From Toxoplasma gondii ME49 (Eukaryota; Apicomplexa; Conoidasida; Eucoccidiorida; Sarcocystidae), in the NCBI RefSeq assembly GCF_000006565.2, contig NC_031478.1:5418212-5482211 (forward strand): a DNA stretch of 64,000 nt, in the 5' to 3' direction. The notes under the pieces are model-generated. The model saw nothing but the letters and a program-made list of their open reading frames with translations, was not told the DNA's origin and searched no databases. The position numbers and the translations under genes were made by a program. Each line of letters opens with the position of its first letter. Positions within the stretch are counted from its first letter, which is position 1. This document shows positions 24,201 to 36,000 of the stretch, piece after piece.

Positions 24201-27200
24201 GACCGTTGAAAGACTCACAAGACAGACGGCCGTATGCAAAGACCGTCAGACTAAGTTTGTGGAAGAACAAAAGATGTACACATGCAGAAATAATTATCCG
24301 TCTCGTGCCACAGGGAAGCACTGACGAAAATGACGTGTAGGAGGGCCGCTTCAAAACTTCCACAAACAGGGCAGCCGTTTGTATTTTTCGCCTGAAGCGC
24401 TGGAGCCCCATCACAACATGCAAGGTCTCGTGAGGATGGGGGAGGAGGGACTTGCGTAGAGAGGCATGTCAACACAACGGACCATTTAGTTGCAAAAACA
24501 CATGTAGTGCAGACAATCAGAACTGTTTCTTCTCCGCATTCGTGAGGAATAGAAGAAGAGCCTACAGGGAAATCCATGGCTTGTCGAAGCGCAATCTCTC
24601 CCTCCATCTTAGATTTGTGCTGGAGGATCCTTCGCCGTAGTTTCGGGCAGACTGAATGGTCTGCGGTGGTCAACAGCGCCTGGGAACAGGGGTAATAATT
24701 AATACCCGGAATTCACTGCATTCTAGCTCGCCAGGATATCACATAAACACCTTCGTTACCCTTGTAAGGACCGCGTGCAACCCTGTTTTTCCTAGCATAA
24801 TGCACGGTGGACAGATGACTGCCTCACTGTGTTAATCTCTTCAAGCGACCCGCTGCAGAGGGCACGGGAGATACGTGCTTCTGCCTCTTGATTCAGGCGG
24901 ACAGCTTCTTGACACCTGCACGGAGCGTTCGGGTACAAAGGACCTCAATCTTGGCGCGACCTACCTGGGACGCCACGGAAGGCGGGAGGAATCTGCACTC
25001 TTTTAAAAACGCCTCCTTGAAAGGTCACTGAACAGATGCGATAAAGTTGGTCCCGTTTCTGCCACAGTTTGGACGTGAAAAAACTCCCTTCTTTTTCCAG
25101 TTCTTGAGCACAGATTGACCGGTTCTTCCAGTGCTACTCTCTTTGCCAGTCATCAGAACGTACTACAGTAGTACAAAAGCCCGTGCGAGAAACTCACCAC
25201 GTGACAGGTTTCTCTTTTTCTTCATCGTCAGCCGAATCAAACATCCAGAACATTTTCACTGCTTTCTGAAAGGTTTGCATTGCAATAGGAACGAACACAT
25301 GGGCTTCGACTCAGCATCAAAACCCCATACGGCTATCCATTCGAAAATACGTCTGGAAAACCCCCACTTGCACTGCCGACTCCAGGAGCCAGTTGTGTTT
25401 CCACTTTGAAGGATTAATTTCTCCTATGCCGTTTTACAGCAGAACTCCGTTGTGTATATGACCAGTGAATCCACATCGATAATTACCCAGGACTGAACGA
25501 ACACTTCTGTTCGTCGGCATGGAACGCATGTCTTGGCGAAGTTGGGTATAGTGTGTTTCTGCGCTATCCGTGTGTGTACAGAAGAATGTCGTTACGCTCT
25601 TTTCAGGAATGAGGAAAAACTGCCGGGATGCGACATCAAGAAAGACTGCAAAAGTGTCATGCAGCAGGCGAAGGGTCACTGTCGTCCGTCCCCTCGCTAA
25701 AAGCGTCTCAACTCAGTAGTGACTTTTCCTCCCTGTTGAACAAAAACGAACTGGCCCCGACACTTACGGACATATATGTATATACATATATTATCCGTAT
25801 GTAGCTGCAGGCACGTTATCTATGTATGTATACGTCAACCAAGCTTGCCATGAGTTCGATGGATGGCATGCTCACGCGCCCAGTGTGCTGGTCGGTCATT
25901 CCTTCCAGGTTTACAGTCACATAATTATTTGGTGTGAGGAGACACGGTTGTGCTTGCTTGCGTTTGCAGGATCCAAGACGACTTACAGGCGCAAAAAAGC
26001 CTTCGGTAAACCCGCACATGTGAGGCATCACTTTGTACGAGAAGAACTCGCCTGTCGCCGGGCACTGCGTTGCCTCCGCTGCGGCTTCCAAGATCATCTT
26101 GCTGCCTTCAGTCTGGCAATGGAACACTCATCTCAGCAGTGTTGGCAAGCCATCAAACCAGCGCAGCGGGTGACTCTCTCTGAAGCATTCTTGCTTGTGC
26201 TGAATGACTCTGCAGCAGTGCTGAGAGCTTAGGAGTTGTTTTACGTAGAACTGTCCAAGCTGCTAGCTGACATAAAATATATTATAACTATAATTTGCCA
26301 GAAGTCCTGCATAAACCCTGTTTCGTTTGTTGGGGTACGAAATATCTCTCATTTGGGAATCCTTGGGGTGACTGTTCGAGCTGTATAAGCGTGTGCCTGT
26401 GGGGTTTTGTTGCCGTGTGAAAGCTATGAGAGAGCTATCTGCTTCAGTGTCAAAGACTACCATTATGCTTGAGAAAAGGCCGCGAGCTTCGATGTGCGTG
26501 TCCCTCATGATGGCATCCCCATCAACGTCGACTCTTATTAATGGCGCAGCAAACAGGCTACATTATAGGTTTTGTTCACATCAGTCTCCGGATCCATATC
26601 CGCTCAATTACCCCCGCGTTTTGGGGTTCGGATGGATCCTCTCCCATGTTTCGGTACGTCGTCGCATTTCTCCTATAAAGCTCCTTTGTGTATATCAGGG
26701 CATCCGTCAACTTCCCGCACGTGCATGGCATCGTTCAGCATCTACAGGATGAAACCACCCGTCCTTTTCTGGACTCACACTCGCAAGTGCTACGGCGGTT
26801 CGACCCCGCCCATTCTTCTCTTTGACATCGACACCCAAAGAAAGGATGGTTTTTACAGTGGCAACATCTCCACCAGCAGCAGCTGCAAACATTCGGAAAA
26901 TAAAGCAGTACAAGCCACACAGGTTCGAAGTTGTGTGTCGTATCCTGTGCAAAAGCGAATCAAAACAAGGGTCGACAGAAAACGAGAAGGGAAATGTTGG
27001 GTGCCTATCACTTGATAGGATCAGAACACGTTCCTATTCGAAAAGACACTGCCGGACACAATCATTGCCTCGCCTACTCCACGGAAATACAAGGCGCTTC
27101 TTGCTAGCAGACGCAACACAAAAACTGTGGGGAATCGCGAACAAAACGTGTTCACACAGGCACGACAAGCGCTTCGTCACAGACTTTTTCCCTTCAGCGT

Positions 27201-29351
27201 TCAGGTTTCCAGACGGAGTCTAGGAAGAAAGCAGCCTCGGTTGAAATGAAAAGCAGGCGAAAAGTGGCCTTCAGACAAGCAAGAATCCCGACGATGAGAT
27301 CTCAGAAATCAGTAGCAGGGAGCTTAGTCCCCCGGAAAGTAATTCTCCCGCGATTTTGCAAGCTGGAACATCAGTTCTCTCCACTAAATTCCAGGGTGGG
27401 GGATAGAGGTGGATGTCAGAGTGTTTTTTTTCGTTCATAGCGTATCAGACGAAAACTACACAGTTGTAATTGACTTCACTTCTATACTGTGCCAAATTGT
27501 CCGGTGCCCTGTGTTAAACGGACCTTGATGCAAGACGGTGTTTCCCAGAATGTCCTTAACATGCGGAGAGAGACCAGCCTTGATGAGGAGCCAAACAATC
27601 CTCAAATGGCCTTTGAATGCAGCCCAATGTCTGGCAGGATGCTTCAAAAGGAAAGCCAAGTACACTGCACTTTATCATAGCCGCCGACAATCTCGCGTCG
27701 GACAGCATCACTCGCGACACCGCCCGAATATCGAGCTTCTCGCCCGTTGAACGGCGAACACACTAAACGACTCTTCCGACAAATTACGTACAAGTCAAAC
27801 AGGGTACACAAAACTGTGTTGGAAGTACTGCAAAGCGGCATATTCTCATTGAATGTATACGTCTTTCAGCGGATTCCCTTTTCCATACAGAGTGTACGTG
27901 ATTTTGCGTTTCTTTGCCAAGAACGAACACGCTAAACCCTCGTGACGCCTTGGAAATAACATCAGTGCTCCAATAGTGTCATGTTTCGCTGCTGCTTCAC
28001 TCGGTTTGACAATCACACATGAACTGACTAAAGTGGCCCGCGGGAGAGACAGAGAAACTAATCTCAGAAAACTGGATGCTGATTTTGTCATTCATGACTC
28101 GCGCAAGCTGCAGGCTCTCACGAAACAAGAAGGATCCTCTATAATACTACTGAAATCTGGAACAGATAGTGGATAATCGAGAGAATGCAGTACAACAGCA
28201 GTCTCTCTTCATTTCCATTCTGCGTTCCGCATCACGTGGCTTAGAAATATTCACAGCATGCTTGCTCTGTGCGTGTTTCACTAATGGATTCACCTCTGCC
28301 TACATGGATAGGTGGTGACTGACAACTGTGTTGCAAGGATCACTTACAAAGGGGTGTATCTCTTCGGCTTGTAAACACGAATGGCCGATTCTCTCGGGTA
28401 GATTCGATGGTCTGGAAGATTCCCTCTTGGTGCCTTCTGATACATTCGACAGGCTCGCATCAGATAAGGGCCTAAGGAATTATACGATATTCAAATGCTG
28501 AAGCGGCACCGTAAACTCACGCGCTAGCTCAGACAATGTCCACTCCACCCTGAGTATCACGGTCCAGTAATCGAGGTAGCGATAGGCGGTAAAGGAAGAG
28601 AATGTGTGAGCATGTTGTATAGAGTCATAGGTATTCATATGGAACTGCGCTGGACGGAATAGTCATGCGTTTTAATGTAATGGGATAGTTTCCAAAGAAA
28701 GCGACATTTGGTCTTTTGCAAAGTTAGTGTCTATACAAATGAGCTTCAGTGGGTCCGTGACACAGATAGCCTAGTTCATGCAACGCGGGTAGGAGATTTT
28801 AAGAGAAAGTTACCTTATGCAGTTCTTCAGCCACAGCAGGACCATGGATCGGGCTCAAATACATGTCAGCCGCTCCTTCTGCAAGTAGCTTTCTGACGAG
28901 CTCCAGATTGCCGTTGGTGGCGGCCCACTGTAGCGGTGTCCACTGCTTGTCATCCTTCACAGAGACAGGGGAAGAAAAACCAGCTCGACTAGAGACCTTC
29001 CCCCACATGCATAGCTCTCAGTTGTCCTTTTGAAACAAACAAGCTTTGAGTGAACGAAGGAAAGTGGACGGCTACATTGCGTGTGACTCGTCATACTGAA
29101 GATGCTGTTGTTTCACTGCTACCAATAACATGCTTAAAGAAGTGACGCCATGTCTTTAGGAGGCAGTCAACATGTTGTTTTACCTCATAACAGCAGTCTG
29201 CTCCGTCGTCAATGAGGCGAATTGCCACTTCGGTGTCATTCAGAGAGCACGCCTCCAACAGCCGTTCATTTCTGAGAGCTTGACGGTCCTCTTTGGATAG
29301 CAGCTCCTCACTCGAGCTTGAAGGCTCGATAGGTTTTATGAATTCCTCCAT
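21217..29351 (-). CDS. ankyrin-repeat protein with C-terminal helical repeats, about 20 exons
   Basis: The N-terminal exons 29184-29351, 28814-28954, 28348-28436, 27524-27630 and 26779-26882 join in frame and encode ankyrin repeats (WTPLQWAATNGNLELVRKLL; YTPLHWAAFKGHLRIVWLLI; GDVATVKTILSLGVDV). At least one short exon after 26779 is unresolved. Later blocks are 26461-26557, 25987-26112, 25596-25706, 25198-25265, 24965-25083 and 24828-24907; their borders are less certain. The C-terminal chain 24566-24679, 23739-23941, 23139-23237, 22631-22760, 22142-22200, 21479-21554 and 21217-21264 is phase-consistent throughout. It encodes a helical region in which a Leu/Ala pattern recurs (LEEINTALLTTADH; FFEAINRLSAELQAATD; ALGDAIQAGEECGANT), ending in a Lys-rich tail (TTKKKSGSKAKAKKK). 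The total is about 650 residues. Ankyrin repeats suggest a scaffold, but partner and location are unknown. Confidence 0.75.
25765..25799. repeat. AT-rich imperfect palindrome in an intron
   Basis: Arms TACGGA (25765-25770) and TCCGTA (25794-25799) flank a TATATGTATATACATATA core, giving an inverted repeat of about 35 bases inside what appears to be an intron of the ankyrin gene. It could extrude as a hairpin. Chance origin from an ATAT microsatellite is likely. Confidence 0.7.
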
Positions 29352-32300
29352 TTGTGTGAACTAGCCTCAGAACAAGCGACGGCTGTACACAGTGACAGTC
29401 AAACGAGTAATGCCCAACTGAACAACCGAGGAAATCACTCGGTACTGTTTTTGGCACTTTCGACTCGATTCATTTCTGCTGCGGTCTTACAGTCAAGAAG
29501 AAAATTGCTGTGCAATATGATTTGGATCCAGGAAGCAAAATCGGAACAGCAAGTTGGTCCGGTAGAGGGAACGGAAACCTTCCTGCCTCGAATAGTCTAG
29601 ACAATGGGAATTCGCTCTTTACAATGTATTGACGCTTTGGGAAAATCAACCAATTGAATGCAAGGTTACCTCAGTGGACGCGACAGCTTGGGGCTCTTAA
29701 TTACAATGCAAGGTGTTTCTTCGAAGAAAGTGTCAAAAAAATCACCTTATTTCAGCACAAACGTGGTGCTTGAAAGCGAACCTTATGGGATGGTCAATCT
29801 AGTTGCTTGTTCAAGCGCTGCTGTTCCTGATCAGCAGGCAGTTTGTGAGACGGAAAAAGACAGCTGCAGAAGATATTGACGAACGACAGAGCTAGAGAGA
29901 ACCCGCACGCAGTCGTTGGGTTATTGGCTAACAGGTGTTCAAAAACTCGAGTGTGTGGCCCCTCAAACTAATTCCGATATTTCGCTCAACACAGCCCCGA
30001 CGCTTGGACGCCTGGCTCGTCTGCTGTTCACACCCACTACTGAGCGTGTAAACCAACACATGGTCTAGCAAACGAACAAAAGAAAAGTGGTGTACATAGA
30101 GACGATATATGAATTTTATCTGTTCCCCTAAAAAATTTGGAGGGTATTTATTAGTCTCGGGAGTTCCACAACTTACGGAAATGGAGATTCTCAAGTAGAA
30201 ACAGGCTTGCGGCTTCCCCGATCAAGCCTCATTATCTTGCATCGTGATAGCCCAGAATTTCTTTAGTCACTCAAGGAGAGGTACCAGATGTGGATCAAAT
30301 GGCTCTCGTAAGATTGTTCGACGCTTATGACTGTAGTCTTTGTCGGGCCTGTTATGTTCCGCACAGCTGCACATGATAGAGAAAGAATGCCACTCATTTA
30401 GACTCGAATTGGAGCACGTTGTTTTATTCGATAGTACAAGATCAACCTGACTTCACATACCACTTTTCGTGATCCCAGGCTCCCTATTAATCCTGTGAAA
30501 AAACAACCCGTTGGCGTGGCATGAGTAGCTGTACTTGACGTCGTCTCTACGCGAGGACTGTGTTCGAGGACCAAAAATGCATACGTATTCATGTAACCAT
30601 AAAAGCGCCGCGCAGCTCCACTCTTGAATCACGGCTAGATGTGTGCGCACATCATGCAGCGCTGACTGGCACTCCTGGGGCGCACTGGCAAATAATCAGG
30701 CGGACAAGCAGCAGTATCGGTCGGAAGGAAGTGAGCAACTCAGAGTGCAGCGAAACGGAACCAGTAGCTGAATATCAGCCCCGACTTACCTAATTGAATT
30801 ACCTCCGGAAGCGGTGTCTATGGTACCGGACAGAGGTCACGGAGGCCGTCCCGCGACTCTGATCTGCCTTCATACGCACAGCGCATCATCAGTAGTCTAC
30901 CGCATAGTACCAACCCTCAGTTTGTGAAGTGCAACTCAGGAGCAGGTTTAGCATCCCAATGGCGCACGCAATGACAAAGCAGTTGTCATTTACACTTGGT
31001 ATTGAGCATGAAGGACAAGATCTTGATATTCATGCAGCGTATCCGCTGACTTCAGCCAACTGTGCGATAAGTTCGCATCACAACACCGGAGCAAAAAGCT
31101 TCTACAAGACAGCTGGATCACACAGAACTGGTGGTAGTGAACACGTTTTGATTGTGGATCTAGAAATCCGCTAAAGGAGCAAGTGGATCTGGGTGTTCTA
31201 CAATCATTACTATCAAAGTGACAGGATACTTCACCTGTGATTATTCAGGAGGGCTCTGATGATAAGTCACTGTATTGTTGTTGAAGTTTGCTGTCCAAGA
31301 TCCCTGAAAGGACTCGACTCAGCGTTACATTTAGATCTGTGTCACCTGAACAATACTGAAATGTAAGTGCTGAATAAATTGTGATCCAAACTGCCTGGAG
31401 CACTGGCATGGAGAGCTGACTATATGTCCAATCCTGCTGAAATAAAAAACAGATTTTTGGACAGACTCTTTTTCTGAGTCAAAAAGAAGACAGCCAGACT
31501 CCAGCAGTTGCATCTTACTGTTGTTCCCATGGTATTTTCCTGCTGATTTTTCCCAGACTGTGTGCTCTTTCTATCGGATTCATCCCCATGGTGTTGCATA
31601 TATGGTATGGAGGGCTTTTACATAACAAGCGCTAAAAAAGAAGCATGGCACTGACGGAGTTTCAGCGAGTGCCTCGGCCGAGTTCTTCTACAGCATATTG
31701 TAAAAGAAATATTAAATGCTGCCCTCTGTAGCCATACGGCGAGTCATTCAGGGTATGCATGCTTTCTCGAGAGCTGACGCGGCAACTGCATGCTGTCTTG
31801 AGCTCCGCTCGCGCGCGTTAACTCCGTGAGTCCCTCGACGCGCTCAACCAGCTTGCTTGTATCAGATCTGCCCGGAACTCCCCGTCATGTAAGGAAGGCG
31901 GTTTTCTGTTGAACAGACATTGGCGCCTTGAGGTTGAAATGCACTTCGGAGTAGGCATCCGTCCCCCTGTTTCTTTGGGAAAGGAGCATCCTCCCTCCCT
32001 ATTATTACCAATCACCATAATGACTGTCGGTGTTTGCGGTGGCGAAAGACTACGATTTCTGAGATTCATTCAGCACAACCTCCCCCCTCAAGGTTCTCCG
32101 CCGATGTTCACGTATAGTTAAATCGTCAAGGGATTCATTATTCGTGATTTTCTTCTTCTGTGAGGCCTACTTCATGCGGCGATTGCCTTAGTGAACGACT
32201 GATATAATCACACCCCAGACAACGATCGTTAGTCTCGATGCTGGCCCGTCAGCACGGGAAGCACTCTCAATCAGTGGCGTTTGCCATGCGTAGCGCTTCA

Positions 32301-33004
32301 TGACGTGAAACGCTTGTGCGACCAGGTTCCTTTTAAACAAAAATAAAAGGTTTTCTCTGTTACGCATCTTATTGTCTCACGCACTTTGTAGACTTCAAAC
32401 CCAGTCAATCGGGTATGTATCCTTTCTGACCGCCGGAAAAGTCGTCTTCTATACTTTTCTAACACCCCGGCTCAATCGATTTTTCACCCATCCATTAACT
32501 TTTTTCTGTTTTTCCCTCATTCGGATTACTACATGAGATAAATAACGTGTAACCGGACAAGTAACCGCGTCGTCTCTAACCCCTGTCTAGCGCTTCGAAT
32601 AGTACACGCGTTCCTTCGTTTTTCAAGGAAGTGAATCGCCCGGTCAAAATGACGATGGCTCGTCGAGGATTGCAGAAGTCGGACTGGGGTGTTCTTGGTG
32701 AAAAGATCCACTGGCCTGCCGGGTTTTTTCCGGAGAGGCGACTTCCAGGTAGACGGTGAATTGGAAAGCGACAGAGGTAGCCGCTGCTAGCAGGGCACGA
32801 CACTGTAACACGAGTTTTCCTACGTCTTTCACTTCAGAAGTGGGAAAAAAAGATTGGGTTATCCCAAGTAGTTACTATTTTCTCTCACGGAAGGAGTCGA
32901 TGAGTGCCTTGTCTGGGATCCTCCAGGATTAAGCTAAACTATGACCCGTATTTGAGCGGTCTCTCTTGTTTCTAGTTCGCTGACGAGTACAACGCTGCTT
33001 TGAT
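29352..33004. other. divergent intergenic region, 3.65 kb
   Basis: This region lies between the start codons of the ankyrin gene (-) and the pseudokinase gene (+), so it probably contains two promoters and 5' UTRs. It is AT-richer than the neighbouring exons. Open frames are short and carry no recognisable domain. I compared it by eye with conserved mitochondrial and rRNA motifs and saw nothing convincing. Confidence 0.4.
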
Positions 33005-36000
33005 ATGAGGACGGGCAAGCTCAACATGACAACAAAACGCTTTAGGATTACTTTCTTTGCGTCGTGCATTCTTTTCTTGTTGCTGCTCCTGTACCCAGTT
33101 TTGCTGGGAGGTAGTGGAACATAATTTTTGGCCCTTCCATTGTTGAGTTCTGGCTGATCTTGTTACGTTTTACTTCGTCCGTAGGGACCGGCGTGCACGG
33201 TGAAACATGGGTGATTAAAAATAATGTCATGCAGGTTTCCAAGGAACTCACTGACCTCAGGTGAGAGTTTGAAGCTTGTCCGGTTTCGAATGCCGTTTTT
33301 TCACGTTGTTTTTTCAAGTGCCTTAACGGGACGCATGTCTATGCACTCTTTGCTCCATATAGAGGCAATACTTGGTGCAAGTCCACTGCGTCTGTGAGTT
33401 TGTATATTTGGGAGGCTTCGAGCTTCAGTTCATAATGACAAAGACAATGCTGTTACTTCTCAACACTTCATCGGAGACGTGTGCCGACGGCACGCCGTCA
33501 GGGTCTCGTGCATGTGTCCATCTGATGGAGGCATTGTCCGAAGACTCGGCCCATCATTATCAACACGGGGAGGAATTCTCTGGTTTGTGATTCGAGCTTG
33601 AAGTTCAGGGATACCTTACCTGGTTGGACAAGGTCGTACTGAGTGGTTTATTTTAGTTCCCGGTGGGAGCGTTACTTCCGGGTCCAGGATGAGCGATCCA
33701 GTCTGTCGTGTGATTTCGTCTACCGATTATGTCGATAACACAGCAGTGCGAGGCAGTTTCTTGGACGACATTGTTGGTTTGCGGGGTGTGGTGTCTGTTC
33801 TCTGATATAAGAGACAAATTGGTGGCAGGCATACAGAAGCTGGACCAAGGTATCGAAGAGGCGGCGGCGGCGATGAACGAACCCCTCGAAGGGGAAGGTG
33901 ACGATGATATCGGCTATGACGATGAATTCGATTTTGCAGACCGTTTTGACCCACATGACAGGTGCGCTCTCTCCCACTAACTCGTGCGATGAAACCCGCG
34001 TTTCCAGAAGGTGAAACGGGAATTCGTTTTACCGCCACACGTAGCAAGAGGTGACCGACGGCGGGGTGCCAATTCTTTTGTTGATTCGGCAACATGCGAC
34101 TTCCCTGATCTCACCAGAATGCTGGATCCAAGGAGGTACTGTGGCACTAGTCTCCTCCAATTGTAACTTCGAGCACGCTTGAGATGGGCTGTGGCCTTGG
34201 TTCAGATCCCTTATGAATCCTGAGATACTATCATGTGACTGTTTCCAGCCTCTCCTTCGTGACATTATGCACGGGCCTTCAACATGTGAAAGACTTTATT
34301 TCTTCATCTATCGATGTCAAATCATGAAGTATTTGTTCAAATGTGGATAGCCGCCTTCTGCAACATACCTGACACCAGGACCGACCCTGAGGTGCTCCTT
34401 GAAGAACGCCAAGGGCTTCAGACCGAATTGCAAGATCGACTCGACGAGGTGAGACATATGTGATGTCACCGATGACGTAGGAGTTCTCTCCGCTTTCTTC
34501 TTCCATGACTTCTGTTCCTACGTCTTCAACAGTCCCGGGCGACCCGCGACCGACGCAGATCACTGGACCTTCGATCAATCATGATATCTCTTTTCCAGCA
34601 CATCGTTTCCTAGGTGCGTTCGGACCGGCTCCACGAACGGTTCCCCGCTCAGTCATCAGAATGTGCCAGAGATTATGCGACCACTGAGTGTCCTCGTTGT
34701 TTCCTTTCACTGCAGGTGAACGGCAAACTGGCAGAGATGCAACAAAATGAACTAAACTTTACGTGGAAGAGGAGAGAAATACCTCATCAGGTTCGTGTTT
34801 ATTATTTTTTAAAACGATTCCTTTGGTATCTGCTGCCTGTTAGACGTGTTCTTGGAGCCACCCCCTATCCGGCCAACACGACTGCTATGGATCGCAAGAA
34901 TACCGAACTACATTCAGAGGGGGGTTTCTGTCGAGTGAGTGGCTGCTTCTGAAGTTTGTTGGACTCAGTGGATGTTACACTTCCCTTCAGGGGGAAAAAT
35001 CTTTTGAGTCACGTCCCGATTTTCCTTCGCTCTTACGAATGCGATTGTCCGATTTGCACTTCCTGACGGCTCAGCTTCATTGCCTTACCCGGCCATGGGA
35101 AGATTTCAACAAGGCAGAGATGCTTGCGGCCAAGCAAGCAGCAGATGAGGCGGCAGCTGCTGAGCGCGAGGCTCTTGAACGAAGATCGAGGAGGAAAGGT
35201 AGGGAGAATGGAGAAACGTGCTTTTCGTTTTTAGGAACAAGTCCTGAAAAATAACCTTTTCGCTGGCCGCATTTTATATGGCCAGCCCCCGTGCAGACGG
35301 TGTTTATAGGATTCACAGTGTGTGAAGAATTCAGACCATTTTCCACAAAACCTGGGACTTTGTTCACTGTATCGGGACTCGCTATGGTGTCTGCATATGC
35401 AGGAAATGTGGCACCTGAGCCTTCGAAAGAGGACGAACCCGACATGCCTGACACATTTGTAGCCAAATTGGTAAGTCTTCTAGAATGTTCTATTGCACTG
35501 CCGGGGACAACAAACATAGCACTACCTCACGGAATATGTCGTGCACCTGAGGCAACATCCGCGGCCGTGTTTTGGAGATTTATGGGCTGCCCGTGGTTTT
35601 TTTCTATTTGTCGTAGGAAGTGCCATCCTACGTGCTTGTACATGTGTGTGAGTCGGAATCGGTTGTGTTGAGCGCGTGGCTGACTAGCACTTCTGTTGTT
35701 ATTTGTCTGTTGCGACTGTGATAGATTCAGTGCAGCATCTGTGGCGGGTTTTTTCGTTTATGGTACCACTGTTATTCTAGGTCGAACCAGCTCCGGTTTA
35801 CACGGCAGACGGCCGGAGGATGGGCTTTTCCGATGGCGGCAGCGACAATGCAGACACACTTCTTGCAGAAGGCGAAGCGCAGATGAAAGTCATCTGGCGT
35901 TTCATTGTAGAGAGGGGAAATTTCGACTTCGAAGATGTCGGATTAGTTCCTATAGTTTACGTGGGTACAATCAAGCGACAGCACAAGGATTTCAAGCCCG

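Noticed and set aside
34791..34990. A possible mini-exon around 34904-34933 in the pseudokinase gene
   Set aside because: It would leave very short flanking introns. The flanking exons join in frame without it, so the simpler intron was preferred.
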